From Actinomycetes bacterium (GTDB taxonomy: Bacteria > Actinomycetota > Acidimicrobiia > Acidimicrobiales > JAJZJN01), in the NCBI GenBank assembly GCA_021851165.1, contig JAJZJN010000007.1, forward strand, positions 1-40,430: 40,430 nucleotides of DNA, in the 5' to 3' direction. The position numbers were made by a program, and so were the translations under genes. Positions 1-9,754 of the stretch are shown piece by piece (position 1 is the stretch's first letter; each line of letters starts with the position of its first letter). Below the pieces are notes generated by a model, which had not been told where the DNA came from, ran no database searches, and saw nothing but the letters and a program-made list of their open reading frames with translations.

Positions 1-212
1 CCGACCACCGGCGCGACCAGGCGCCTGCCGGCCATCGAGCCGTGGAACCGAGCGCTGCCGAAGGCGAACACCCCGCCGTCGGACGCGACCTCCCAGTAGC
101 CCCCACCCGCGGGATCGGCTGCCATCCCGACCACCGGCGCGACCAGGCGCCTGCCGGCCATCGAGCCGTGGAACCGAGCGCTGCCGAAGGCGAACACCCC
201 GCCGTCGGACGC
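1..212 (-). repeat. In-frame DNA repeat, period 126 bp (42 aa), 86 bp identical between copies
   Basis: Bases 1-86 and 127-212 are identical (ccgaccaccggcgcgaccagg...gtcggacgc). Confidence 0.9.
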
Positions 213-401
213 AGCGAGCTGGTAGCCTGAGCCCGCTGCCCGCATAGCAGAAGGGGGCTGCCCGCTACCTGTGGTCATCGCATGCGCCGTAGCGGTAGCC
301 GCTACCGCCGTACCGGCAACTGTCAGGCCCGCCAGCAGGCCAAGGGCTATGACACCCGCCACCAAAGCCGGCCCCCACCGGCCTGCTATGCGATGCTGCA
401 T
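1..401 (-). CDS. Secreted repeat protein (Acidimicrobiia-type '[13 protein letters not shown]' repeats), truncated by the window edge
   Basis: Reverse strand from ATG at 401 reads [34 protein letters not shown] (signal peptide-like), then [58 protein letters not shown]... AAGGGGG-type RBS upstream. Absent from the ORF track because there is no stop inside the window. Confidence 0.8.
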   Translation of the reverse strand, partial: MQHRIAGRWGPALVAGVIALGLLAGLTVAGTAVAATATAHAMTTGSGQPPSAMRAAGSGYQLAASDGGVFAFGSARFHGSMAGRRLVAPVVGMAADPAGGGYWEVASDGGVFAFGSARFHGSMAGRRLVAPVV

Positions 402-665
402 GTCGTTCCCCCTTAGAACCGGCAGGCTACGGCCATCATCATGACGGACCCTGCAGGCCCCAGTACCCGGCAATCCACCCGGCAAGATAGCCCGCTCGCA
501 CCCTACCAGCCCGGCTCGGGGGCATCAATGGTTCGGATCGTGTAGGTGCCTCCGACGCTCTGTCGAGCGAGCTCTCGCCGTAGACGACCCTCAGGCAGTA
601 GACTAAGGGTCTTCGGGGCGGGCCACTCCGGCCTGCCCCCAGAAAAGATAGAGAGAAGAAGAGCG

Positions 666-866
666 TTGGCTACAGGAACAGTGAAGTTCTTCAATTCAGA
701 GAAGGGCTTCGGATTTATCTCGCGTGAGCAGGGCGACGACGTGTTCGTCCACTACTCCAACATTCAGGGCAGCGGCTACCGGTCACTGCAAGAAGGCCAG
801 CAGGTCGAGTTCGACGTGGCCCCGGGCCGCAAGGGCGAGGAGGCACAGAACGTCCGGGTCATCTGA
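666..866 (+). CDS. Cold shock protein (CspA family)
   Basis: TTG start; [66 protein letters not shown] contains RNP1/RNP2 motifs KGFGFI and VFVHYS; RBS gagagaagaaga. Confidence 0.95.
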   Translation: MATGTVKFFNSEKGFGFISREQGDDVFVHYSNIQGSGYRSLQEGQQVEFDVAPGRKGEEAQNVRVI

Positions 867-890
867 TCCCCGGGCCACCGCATCACGCGC

Positions 891-918
891 AGAGCCGCCG
901 GCAAATGCCGGCGGCTCT
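891..918 (+). terminator. Hairpin downstream of csp, candidate terminator
   Basis: AGAGCCGCCGGCA-AA-TGCCGGCGGCTCT, perfect 13-bp arms; no strong T-tract. Confidence 0.6.
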
Positions 919-1007
919 GCCATTTACGAAACGTGCTCGGGACATTCCCCCTGGAGCAACCACTCCCCACGCCTGAAGCACACCCACCCCCCCGTAGGAA
1001 GACCGAT

Positions 1008-1307
1008 ATGAGCACTCAACGATCCAGCTTCGGCAAGCTCCAACGCGACCGCACGAAGCGCGAGCGGGCAGCCGCCAAGCGCGAGCGCCGCCAAGACCGC
1101 ACCGCATCACCCGACAGCACCGAGCACCCGACGCCCGACACCGGCGAGCTTGCCGGGAGGGCGACTACGGATTCGCCCCAGGACTCCACCGCCGAGATCC
1201 TCCAGCGGATCGAGACCATCCACCAGCTCTTCGACGCCGGAACCATCAGCTACGAGACCTTTGAGAAGGAGAAGACCGAGCTGTTCGACAAGCTTTCGGT
1301 GGACTGA
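1008..1307 (+). CDS. Small protein with basic N-terminus and C-terminal SHOCT-like segment
   Basis: ATG start at 1008; C-terminus AEILQRIETIHQLFDAGTISYETFEKEKTELFDKL resembles SHOCT; N-terminus rich in K/R. Confidence 0.7.
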   Translation: MSTQRSSFGKLQRDRTKRERAAAKRERRQDRTASPDSTEHPTPDTGELAGRATTDSPQDSTAEILQRIETIHQLFDAGTISYETFEKEKTELFDKLSVD

Positions 1308-1408
1308 GCACCTCCCACTGCAGCAGGCCTCGCTCAGGGCGGCCGAACGAACGAAGCCGGCAGAGCGGGCTGACCGGGAACCTTGCCGAGAACCCTGGGG
1401 AGTCAACA

Positions 1409-3034
1409 CTATCCAAGAAGCCTCCACAGGTCGGCGTCGTCGCTGCTCACCGCCATGTCGATGTCCCGGGTGCCGTCGTGACCCCACAGCGAAGGTCCGT
1501 AGCTCATCAACTTGGCTCTTGCGACCTCGCAAGGAGATACGCCCTGCCCATTGCCCATGCGGCCCGCCGCACCCCTCGGAACACCTACCTCGGCAACGAG
1601 CTCTCGACCTCCGTGGAGATGAACACGCAGCCGAGCCGGGAAGGCCATCTCGAAAGCTCTCAGGGCCTCCGGATCCCACCAGCGCTTCGCCGTACGCCGA
1701 TTCGAACCGACATCGGAACGGCACAGCAAAGCGGTCAGGCCGGCTGTCCTCAGGCCGGCTGTCGCGCGAGCACGACCTGGGAGACCTCCTCTGCCCGCCG
1801 AGCGATGGAAAGAGGATGCTGCCTTCAACACACCGCCTACGCCAATCTGCTTTGCCACGAGACCTGGCGGCAATACTGGGGAGAACGAGGCCAGGGCACG
1901 CCGGCTCAGATCCCAGTCGTGGTGAACACGAACCTTCGTGGCCAATCGTCTGAGCACATCTCCATGCTCTTCCAACCACGTCTGTGACACCTCCGTAGGG
2001 GTGAGCCTCCCTGCCACAGCTCCAACGGCCAGGCTCCAACGCACCGAGAAGGTCACCGAAACCGGTGTGGGCACAACCCCGGCACCAATTGCCGCTTCCA
2101 CGTATGCAGCCGACATGGCCTCCATTGATGTGGTCAGGATGCTTGCATCCACGTCTATCGCCTCGACTTCCTCGGCAGCGGGCCAACCGAGCTGATCCAG
2201 GGCATCGAGCGCCGTGTCTATGTAGGCGCACCCGGGGTACGGCTTCACACACAGCGTGGAGGTTGCCCAGCCCTCACCGAGTCCACCGAGCAGGCCTTTG
2301 AGGGGTAGATCGGCGAACGCCGAGAAGAATCCCCGCGGGTTGTCGAGCACATCGAGAGGGCCGGTGACCCCCTCGGCGGCAAGACGGGCCGCTCGCATCC
2401 CGGCGAGCACCGGCTCCGATGCAGTGACAAGCTTCGAGTCGGGCATGAAGAACCCTGGTGGAGATGGCATCGGTGGCTGGTACAGGGCTATTGCAAGGGC
2501 ATGGGCCATCTCCAGCGCGTCCAACCCGATCAGCCGGCCCGTGGCCAGTGCCGCCCCGGCCGAGTGGATGAACGACCACAGCTGGCCGTTGAGCGGACCG
2601 ATTAGGCATGCCCCACCGAGACGGGCCTCGATCTCGTTCGCGACCAACTGCGCAAGGAGCTGCTCCTCCCCGGTCGCGCCGGTCTCTGCTGCGAGGAGGA
2701 CTGGCACGAGAACGGCGGAATGGCCTGTGTGGCCGAAGCAGACATAGTCGTCAAAATCCAGAGCCACCGAAGCCGCTGCTGCTACATACACGGCATCTTC
2801 TACTCGCACCCCGCCGGCGCCAGTGCCCCCGCCAGGCATCGGGGCTGGACCAGGGGCCGCCCATCGCTGGGCAGCGGACCGAACCCTTCCCCATGCAGCG
2901 TCGTCCGAGGATGCAGCGACGGCACCCAGCACCGAACGGCGCTGGGCACGGCACAGTTCCAACACCGGAGGCGGCACGTCGCCCAAGTGAAGCTCCACGG
3001 CCCAAGCACCCAGCTCCTGCACCAGTGTCGACAT
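1409..3034 (-). CDS. MmgE/PrpD family protein (2-methylcitrate dehydratase-like)
   Basis: 541-aa ORF with MmgE/PrpD features (DFDDYVCFGHTGHSAVLVPVLLAAE; HSAGAALATGRLIGLDALEMAHALAIA; KPYPGCAYIDTALDAL). Confidence 0.75.
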   Translation of the reverse strand: MSTLVQELGAWAVELHLGDVPPPVLELCRAQRRSVLGAVAASSDDAAWGRVRSAAQRWAAPGPAPMPGGGTGAGGVRVEDAVYVAAAASVALDFDDYVCFGHTGHSAVLVPVLLAAETGATGEEQLLAQLVANEIEARLGGACLIGPLNGQLWSFIHSAGAALATGRLIGLDALEMAHALAIALYQPPMPSPPGFFMPDSKLVTASEPVLAGMRAARLAAEGVTGPLDVLDNPRGFFSAFADLPLKGLLGGLGEGWATSTLCVKPYPGCAYIDTALDALDQLGWPAAEEVEAIDVDASILTTSMEAMSAAYVEAAIGAGVVPTPVSVTFSVRWSLAVGAVAGRLTPTEVSQTWLEEHGDVLRRLATKVRVHHDWDLSRRALASFSPVLPPGLVAKQIGVGGVLKAASSFHRSAGRGGLPGRARATAGLRTAGLTALLCRSDVGSNRRTAKRWWDPEALRAFEMAFPARLRVHLHGGRELVAEVGVPRGAAGRMGNGQGVSPCEVARAKLMSYGPSLWGHDGTRDIDMAVSSDDADLWRLLG

Positions 3035-3065
3035 CGCTGCGCAGGCTAGCTCCCGCTAGGCTCCG

Positions 3066-4331
3066 GTGAAGCAAATCCGGACCGCCTCCCTCTTATACTC
3101 GCCTCCCGTGCAACGAAGCTCTACCCGGATAGCCATCCTGATCGTCTTCGTAGGCCTGCTGGTGCTCCTGGTGACGGTGATAGCACCCCGCTCGTCCAAG
3201 CACTCGGCTGCCCCCCGCGCGGCGGGCCACCGCTCCATCAGGGTGACTCCGACCCCGAAGACCACCACCGGCCGACAGGCAAAGGACCTGAAGCCCGGGC
3301 CCAACCTAGCTCCAGGCTCCAACCCGGCCGTCCTCCCGAGCGATGTGCTGATCGCCGACGAGGGCAACAATCGCCTGCAGCTCGTGAACCCGCAGGGAAA
3401 CATCGTCTGGCAGTTCCCTCAGCCCGGCGACCTCGCACCAGGTCAAACCTTCCTGCGCCCCGACGACGCCTTCTTCACACCCAACGGCAAGGACATCATC
3501 GCAACCGAGGAGACGGACCAGGTGATCTCCCTCATCAGCGTCGCCCAGCACAGGATCATCTGGCGCTACGGCCATCCTGGGCTGCCCGGCTCGTCCCCGG
3601 GCTACGTCTCGAATCCCGACGACGCGCTCATGATGCCCAACGGCGACGTGATCACCGCCGACATCAAGAATTGCAACATCCTGCTAATAGGCCCCGGCAG
3701 CCACGTTCCACTGGCGACAATAGGAATAACCGATCCCTACTGCTACCACCAGCCTCCCTACCGCTGGGCAAGTCCCAACGGGGCCTTCCCTCTCACCAAT
3801 GGGAACTATCTGATAACCGAGATCGACGGAGACTGGGTTGACGAGTTGAACATCGCCACAGGCAAGGTTCTCTGGTCCACTCACCCACCAGGTTTCACCT
3901 ACCCGTCGGACACGAACCAGGTAGGCCCCAACCGCTATCTGAGCGTCGACTACACCAAGCCTGGTGCCGTCGAAGAATTCACCAAGCATGGACGGCTGCT
4001 ATGGCGATTCGCGCCCACAGGAGCGAACGCTCTAAACCACCCTTCCCTGTGCGCCCCGATCCCCACCAACGGCGACATCCTGTGCAACGACGACCATAAC
4101 GACCGGATAATCGTTATAGACCCGAGAACCGACAAGATCGTCTGGCAGTATGGCCACACCGGAGTAGCCGGTACAGCCCCGGGGTACTTGAGCGGACCCG
4201 ACGGCTGCGACCTTGCCCCGCCCTACTCCCTGCTCATGACCCATGCCTCGACCATGGGACTGCCGGGACGGCTGGCTCCGGGAACCGTGCTTGGCGTACC
4301 TGCGGGAAGCTCTTCTGCGAGCACCGGCTGA
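3066..4331 (+). CDS. Membrane-anchored beta-propeller protein (PQQ/NHL-like repeats)
   Basis: N-terminal TM helix (IAILIVFVGLLVLLVTVIA); repeated blades such as GNIVWQFPQPG, HRIIWRYGHPG, GKVLWSTHPPG, DKIVWQYGHTG. Confidence 0.75.
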   Translation: MKQIRTASLLYSPPVQRSSTRIAILIVFVGLLVLLVTVIAPRSSKHSAAPRAAGHRSIRVTPTPKTTTGRQAKDLKPGPNLAPGSNPAVLPSDVLIADEGNNRLQLVNPQGNIVWQFPQPGDLAPGQTFLRPDDAFFTPNGKDIIATEETDQVISLISVAQHRIIWRYGHPGLPGSSPGYVSNPDDALMMPNGDVITADIKNCNILLIGPGSHVPLATIGITDPYCYHQPPYRWASPNGAFPLTNGNYLITEIDGDWVDELNIATGKVLWSTHPPGFTYPSDTNQVGPNRYLSVDYTKPGAVEEFTKHGRLLWRFAPTGANALNHPSLCAPIPTNGDILCNDDHNDRIIVIDPRTDKIVWQYGHTGVAGTAPGYLSGPDGCDLAPPYSLLMTHASTMGLPGRLAPGTVLGVPAGSSSASTG

Positions 4332-4393
4332 CCGGCTGACCGGCCGGCACCTGGGGCAAGACCTGCGTCCGAGGACCCAGCAGACAATCTTAC

Positions 4394-4417
4394 AAATCTT
4401 ATAATTCTATAAGATTT
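4394..4417. promoter_or_regulatory. Perfect inverted repeat, candidate ArsR-family operator overlapping a TATAAT -10-like element
   Basis: AAATCTTATA-ATTC-TATAAGATTT, 10-bp arms, 36 bp upstream of the arsR start. Confidence 0.65.
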
Positions 4418-4452
4418 GACTCTTAGCGTCGCTACATATATGCTTCAGAACC

Positions 4453-4797
4453 GTGCCAGAAATCCCCGCGCTGAAGGCGGAGCTGTTCCGCGTTCTCGGC
4501 CATCCCGCACGCGTTCGGATACTCGAGCTGCTGTCGGACTCCGAGCTGAGCGTGGGAGAGCTCCAGGTGGCCCTGCCGCTTGACTCGAGCGGCACCTCAC
4601 AGCATCTGGCCGCTTTGCGCAGGCAGGGCCTCGTCGAGGGCCGCAAGGAAGGCACCAGCGTCTATTACCGCATCCGGGATCCCCGCACCAGCGACCTGCT
4701 GGCTTTGGCCAGGCAGATCCTCACGGCCACGCTCGAGGACAGCCGCGCCCTGCTCGACGAGTTGACGGCCGAGGAAACCTCCGCACACCAGCAATGA
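4453..4797 (+). CDS. ArsR/SmtB family transcriptional regulator
   Basis: GTG start; winged-helix signature FRVLGHPARVRILELLSDSELSVGELQVALPLDSSGTSQHLAALRRQGLVEGRKEGTSVYYRI. Confidence 0.93.
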   Translation: MPEIPALKAELFRVLGHPARVRILELLSDSELSVGELQVALPLDSSGTSQHLAALRRQGLVEGRKEGTSVYYRIRDPRTSDLLALARQILTATLEDSRALLDELTAEETSAHQQ

Positions 4798-6755
4798 CCG
4801 GCCTTGTAGCGATGATCACCGGTGCCGCCCTCGTGGCACTCGGCTCAGGGCTCCCGTACCTGTCGAGGACCGACCGCTACGTGAAGCCAGCCCTGTGGGC
4901 CCAGATCCTCGGCACCACCGTCATGGGTGCTTGGGGCGCCGCCGTGTTCGCGGGGGTTGGCACGCTTGGGGTGCCCTTCAGGGACAGCTTCGACCCCGCG
5001 GTGGGCGTGGACCCGTTGAGCGGGTTCTTCCTCCTCACCCTGGCAATCGTCACGGTGCCGGCACTCGGCTTCGCGCTCGGGACTCTGCCTGGGTCGCGGG
5101 GAGCACGGTCACTCAGCGCTCTGACGGGAGCCTTCGTTCTCGCCATGACAGGAGTGCTCGTCGCCCGCGACGTCACCACGTTCCTTGCGTTCTGGGAGCT
5201 GATGACCATCCTGCCAGCCACCGCAATACTGGTTAGCCACCATGGACGCTCTGCACGCCACGACGTCTACGTCTACCTGGCAACGACCCATCTCGGAGGC
5301 GTGGGGGTCTGGGTGGCGCTGCTGGCCCTGGCCCGCTTCCACGCACTCGGCGACCCGAGCGCGCTGGCGGGCAGGGCTGAAGCGCTGCAGATCGCCATAG
5401 GCCTGGCTGCGCTCATCGGGTTCGGAACGAAAGCCGGCCTCATGCCTCTTCATGCCTGGCTCCCGCGAGCCCATCCCATAGCACCAAGCCACTTCTCAGC
5501 CCTCATGTCGGGCATGATGATCAAGGTCGCTATATACGGGCTCATCCGCTTCACCCTCGGATGGCCGGCCAGATCAGCGGCGCTCCTCGGTGTGGCGCTA
5601 CTAGCCCTTGGTCTCCTGTCGTGTCTCGGCGGTGTCCTTTACGCCCTGATCCAACACGAGCTGAAGCGCCTGCTTGCCTTCCATTCGGTGGAGAACGTCG
5701 GGATAATCGCCCTCGGCCTGGGGGTCGCGTTCATCCTGAACGCCAATGGGGACCACCTCTGGGCTGCCCTCGCGCTCGCTGCAGCTCTGCTCCACACCAT
5801 GAACCACGCCGTGTTCAAGGGACTCCTGTTCCTCGGTGCTGGCAGCTTTCACAACGCTGTGGGCAAGCTGGACCTGGACCACCTGGGTGGACTGCTCAGG
5901 CGGATGCCATGGACGGGCGGGGCGTTCTTGATCGGCTCCATGGCGATCGCCGGGCTCCCGCCGTTCAACGGATTTGCCTCGGAATGGCTCACCCTGGAAG
6001 CACTTCTCCACGGTGCAACGGATACGCCCCTCAGGACGGCACTGCCCACCCTGATCGCACTCGCGGGACTCGCCGGCACTGCTGCCCTGGCCGTCCTTTG
6101 CTTCACGAAGGTCGTAGGCCTGGTCCTGCTCGGGCCACCTCGCCGCGAAGCGTGCGCCACGGCCCAGGAGTCGAGCCGCCCAGTGCTCGCCGGGCTGGTC
6201 GCCCTCGCAACCCTCTGCGTGGTACTCGGATGCATTCCCGGGATTCTCGTGGCACGCCTGGTGTCACTGGCCCCCGGCAGCCCTGTCCGGCTACCGATGA
6301 CAAGTGGCATCGACATCACCGGAACCGGTTCATTTCCAGCCGCAGCGCTCCTGGCATTCCTCGTCGCCGGTGGAGCGCTCCTGGTCCTGCTCCGCTCGCG
6401 ACGGTCGGCAGCGCCAGCACCTGTTTGGACCTGCGGCCAACCCGTCGAGGCTCCATTGCGATGGACGTCTGCCGCCTTCACGAAGCCACTGCGCCTCCTC
6501 ATGGAGCCAGTGCTCAAGCCCGAGCGGAGCGTAGCCATAGAACGCAATGGTGTCCTGGTTGAAAGCGTCGCCTACGAGTCACATACCCCGCACCTGTTCG
6601 ACACGCTGCTGTACCGTCCTGTCGTACGTGCAGCGCTTGCATGGGCGACGTTCCTGCGCCGCGTCCAGTCCGGCAGCCTCCGCGCCTACATCGCCACGCT
6701 CCTCGGACTTGTCATCGCTCTTCTCGCCCTCGCCCGTCTCGGACTGATGCGATGA
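4794..6755 (+). CDS. HyfB-like proton-translocating membrane subunit (NuoL/M/N superfamily)
   Basis: 653 aa, polytopic; conserved FWELMTILPATAILVSH, GTKAGLMPLHAWLPRAHPIAPSHFSALMSGMMIKVAIYG, LLAFHSVENVGIIALGLG. Confidence 0.9.
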   Translation: MTGLVAMITGAALVALGSGLPYLSRTDRYVKPALWAQILGTTVMGAWGAAVFAGVGTLGVPFRDSFDPAVGVDPLSGFFLLTLAIVTVPALGFALGTLPGSRGARSLSALTGAFVLAMTGVLVARDVTTFLAFWELMTILPATAILVSHHGRSARHDVYVYLATTHLGGVGVWVALLALARFHALGDPSALAGRAEALQIAIGLAALIGFGTKAGLMPLHAWLPRAHPIAPSHFSALMSGMMIKVAIYGLIRFTLGWPARSAALLGVALLALGLLSCLGGVLYALIQHELKRLLAFHSVENVGIIALGLGVAFILNANGDHLWAALALAAALLHTMNHAVFKGLLFLGAGSFHNAVGKLDLDHLGGLLRRMPWTGGAFLIGSMAIAGLPPFNGFASEWLTLEALLHGATDTPLRTALPTLIALAGLAGTAALAVLCFTKVVGLVLLGPPRREACATAQESSRPVLAGLVALATLCVVLGCIPGILVARLVSLAPGSPVRLPMTSGIDITGTGSFPAAALLAFLVAGGALLVLLRSRRSAAPAPVWTCGQPVEAPLRWTSAAFTKPLRLLMEPVLKPERSVAIERNGVLVESVAYESHTPHLFDTLLYRPVVRAALAWATFLRRVQSGSLRAYIATLLGLVIALLALARLGLMR

Positions 6756-7681
6756 CACCAGACGTGTGGCTCTCCACTCTCGTAGAGCTCGCTGCAGGCA
6801 CGGCCGCTGCCCCTCTTCTCCCCGGCATCATCCAGGCGGTGAAAGCTCGCCTCCAGGGTCGCCCCGGGCCATCTCCTCTCCAGCCATACCGCGAGCTCAA
6901 CCGGCTCTGGCACAAGTCGACCGTCGACCCGGAAGGATCCGGGGCCGTGTACCGGCTAGCCCCTCCTCTCGCTACGGTGGCCTTGCTCGCCGCTGTAGTG
7001 ATAGTGCCCGCTACCTCCTTCGAAGAGGTCTCCCCCCTGGGCCACGACGTGCTCGTTGTCGTCGGCCTGCTCGCCTTGGCACGCTTCTCGCTGGCTGTGG
7101 CTGCCTGGGACACGGGCAGCGGCTTCGCACTGATGGGCGCGAGCCGGGACCTCACCTTCGCCGTCCTCGTCGAAGGCATGCTCCTTGCCGTAGTCGCACT
7201 GGTGGCTCTCCCTTCCCACTCGACCGATCTCGGAACCCTGATGGCCACGACCAGCGGGCTCGCGGGATGGGGGGGCGCCTTGCGCTGGTGCGCTCTCGGG
7301 GCGTTCGGCCTGGTAGTGCTAGCCGAGACTGGGCGCCAGCCCATCGACAACCCCGACACGCATCTCGAGCTGACAATGATCCACGAAGGACCGCTGCTCG
7401 AGTACGCCGGGCGGGACCTGGCAATGCTCCAGTGGTCGGCCGCTGCACGCCATTGGATCATGCTCGTCCTAACCGTCGAGATTTTCCTGCCCCATGCCCG
7501 CGGGGCCCTACTACAGCTGCTGTCACTGCTCATCGGGCTGCCCCTATGGTGCGTGCTGCTGGCCCTCATAGAGACCTGGCAGGCCAAGATGCGCCTTCTA
7601 GCCGTACCACGCCTTCTCGGAGCAGGAACCGCCATCGCTCTGGCCGGCTTCGTCACCTGGTTCATAGGAGCCCGGCCATGA
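6752..7681 (+). CDS. HyfC/HycD-like membrane subunit (NuoH family)
   Basis: MTPDVWLSTLVELAAG...GRPGPSPLQPYRELNRLWHKSTVDPEGSGAVYRLAP; ETGRQPIDNPDTHLELTMIHEGPLLEYAGRDLA is typical of HyfC/HycD. Confidence 0.93.
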   Translation: MTPDVWLSTLVELAAGTAAAPLLPGIIQAVKARLQGRPGPSPLQPYRELNRLWHKSTVDPEGSGAVYRLAPPLATVALLAAVVIVPATSFEEVSPLGHDVLVVVGLLALARFSLAVAAWDTGSGFALMGASRDLTFAVLVEGMLLAVVALVALPSHSTDLGTLMATTSGLAGWGGALRWCALGAFGLVVLAETGRQPIDNPDTHLELTMIHEGPLLEYAGRDLAMLQWSAAARHWIMLVLTVEIFLPHARGALLQLLSLLIGLPLWCVLLALIETWQAKMRLLAVPRLLGAGTAIALAGFVTWFIGARP

Positions 7682-8295
7682 CGGGGGCTGTCGGCTGGCT
7701 CCTGATCGCCCTCGCCCTCGCAGTGATAGTGGTGAGGCGCCGCTCGACTGCGATCGTCGTCGTAGCCACCCAGTCGCTCGTGATCGCACTCGTGGCCCTT
7801 GCAGAAGCTTCACATCGCTCAGGGGAGTTCATGTCCTCAGCCTTGGCGCTGCTCGCAAAGGCGATATTCATAGCCGCCGTCCTCGGATGGAGTGTCCGCA
7901 GGACCCGCCAAGACCACCCCATAACCGAAGCTCTGGCGGCACCGGTCCGACTCGCGGTCGCCGCGGCAATAGCCATCACGGCCGCTGCACTCGTGCCGAG
8001 GTTCGGACTACCGAGCTTGTCGGAGGAGCACGCCACGGTTGCTCTCGTCGTGATCGGGATAACCGCCGTCATAGTCCGCAAGGCGACGCTGTTCCAGGTG
8101 CTTGGCCTCCTCGTAGCCGAGAACGGGATCGCCTTCGCCGCCACCGCGGTGGCCGGGGGCATGCCCATGGTCATCGACCTGGGTGTGATATTCGACGTCG
8201 TCATCGTCCTCAGTGTCGCAACCGCCTTCCACGAACGCATCTTCCGCGAGTTCGGAAGCGGCGACGCGACCGTTCTGCGAGGCCTACGTGATTGA
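7678..8295 (+). CDS. HyfE/HycP-like membrane subunit
   Basis: 206-codon hydrophobic ORF between hyfC and hyfF homologues; LFQVLGLLVAENGIAFAATAVAGGMPMVIDLGVIFDVVIVL. Confidence 0.88.
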   Translation: MTGAVGWLLIALALAVIVVRRRSTAIVVVATQSLVIALVALAEASHRSGEFMSSALALLAKAIFIAAVLGWSVRRTRQDHPITEALAAPVRLAVAAAIAITAAALVPRFGLPSLSEEHATVALVVIGITAVIVRKATLFQVLGLLVAENGIAFAATAVAGGMPMVIDLGVIFDVVIVLSVATAFHERIFREFGSGDATVLRGLRD

Positions 8296-9754
8296 CCACC
8301 TGGCCGATCTCGCCGCGCTTGTGGTTCTCATGCCTCTGGCCGGTGGGGTCGTGATCCAGCTCTTTGCCGACGACCATGTCGGGGACCGCCTGAACCAGGT
8401 GTTCGCGCTGATCACTGCCAGCGCCGGTCTCACCCTCGGGACCATGGATCTGTGGCTACGCCCACCCGCCGGTACGGGACTGCTCACAATCGACCCGGTG
8501 GCAGTGGTCTTCCTCTGCGTCACCTCGCTCGTAGGGTTGGCAAGCGCCTTATTATCTCCGCGGTACCTTGACGGCACTGCAAGGAGCTTCTTCTCTCCCA
8601 GGCGTTCGAGGCGCTGGTACTACCTGGGCTTCTATTGCTTCTGGGCTGCCCTGCTCGCCGTACCGCTGGCAGGAAACCTTGGACTTGCCTGGCTCCTCGT
8701 GGAGGCGACCACTGCCGCGTCCGCGCCTCTGGTGGCTTTCAGCGGGAAGCGCAGCGCTCTCGAAGCGGGATGGAAGTACCTCATATTGACCACCGCGGGC
8801 CTCACGGTGGCGCTCCTCGGGATCCTGGTGTTCTACGCCTCCGCTCACGACCCTGGCCTCGGAGCTCTCGGTTGGTCTGCTCTGTCGCAGCTCGCCAGGC
8901 ATATCCCGCACGACGTCGTGCTGGTCTCCTTCTTGATGATGATGGCTGGATTCGCTGCCAAGATAGGTTGGGCTCCGGTTCACAACTGGCTACCGGACGC
9001 CCACAGCGAGTCGCCACCGCCGGTGAGTGCTTTGCTTTCCGCTGCGCTGCTCCCGAGCGTCATGCTCATCGCCTGGCGGGTGAAGATAGCCCTCGGGCCG
9101 GCCCTGGGAGGCCACGCTGCATCGTATTTGTTCATCGGCTTCGGCCTCTTGTCGCTGGCTGTGGCCGTTCCGTTCCTCTGGCGTCCGATGCCCTTGAAAC
9201 GCCTGCTCGCATACTCGAGCCTGGAGCACATGGGCATTATCGCCCTGGGGATAGGCTTCGGCACTCCCCTTGCGATTGCCGGTGTCGTGCTACATGTGGC
9301 TGCCCACGGTGCCGCGAAGGCTCTCGGGTTCTACACCGCGACTCCACTGCTGGCCAGCCGTCCGAGCGCAGCAAAGCTGCCGGTGCGCGGGCTGGCAATG
9401 TCGAGCCCTGCGCTGGCTGGTTCCTTCGCCCTGAGCTTGGGAACCCTGAGCGGGGTACCCCCTTCACCGCTGTTCTTCAGCGAGCTGTTCATACTCCTGG
9501 GCGGGTTCCTCGCGGGCCAGCTGCTCGCGGCAAGCCTGGCGGCCTTGCTATTGGCGCTGGGGTTCCTTGGACTGCTCCATGCCCTACTGGAAGGCCTGCT
9601 CGGGGGGCGACGGCATCGTGTTGCCATCCGCGCCCGTCGTGCAGCCGGAGTTCTGGCCGGGTTCGGTGCTACCACCCTGTCCGCACTCGTGGCCCTGGCG
9701 TTCGTCCTGCCTGGGTCGTTTCTAGTGGAGGCAATCGTGAAGTGGGCCTCATGA
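8288..9754 (+). CDS. HyfF/HycQ-like proton-translocating membrane subunit (NuoN/L superfamily)
   Basis: GTG start at 8288; AAKIGWAPVHNWLPDAHSESPPPVSALLSAALLPSVMLIAWR; LLAYSSLEHMGIIALGIG. Confidence 0.9.
   Translation: MIDHLADLAALVVLMPLAGGVVIQLFADDHVGDRLNQVFALITASAGLTLGTMDLWLRPPAGTGLLTIDPVAVVFLCVTSLVGLASALLSPRYLDGTARSFFSPRRSRRWYYLGFYCFWAALLAVPLAGNLGLAWLLVEATTAASAPLVAFSGKRSALEAGWKYLILTTAGLTVALLGILVFYASAHDPGLGALGWSALSQLARHIPHDVVLVSFLMMMAGFAAKIGWAPVHNWLPDAHSESPPPVSALLSAALLPSVMLIAWRVKIALGPALGGHAASYLFIGFGLLSLAVAVPFLWRPMPLKRLLAYSSLEHMGIIALGIGFGTPLAIAGVVLHVAAHGAAKALGFYTATPLLASRPSAAKLPVRGLAMSSPALAGSFALSLGTLSGVPPSPLFFSELFILLGGFLAGQLLAASLAALLLALGFLGLLHALLEGLLGGRRHRVAIRARRAAGVLAGFGATTLSALVALAFVLPGSFLVEAIVKWAS

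Noticed and set aside
1107-2252. 381-aa minus ORF antisense/out of frame to the SHOCT-like and MmgE/PrpD-like genes
   Set aside because: No recognisable domain; composition typical of GC-driven spurious frames.
5561-6562. Long alternative-frame ORFs over the hyf operon (for example 5561..6562 +, 6712..7665 -, 6766..8295 5' part)
   Set aside because: Shadow ORFs rich in R/P/S/A, overlapping well-supported conserved membrane subunits.
8635-9750. Upstream part of the 902-aa ORF 8635..11343
   Set aside because: Overlaps hyfF in another frame with low-complexity composition; the real hyfG start is ATG 9751, overlapping the hyfF stop.
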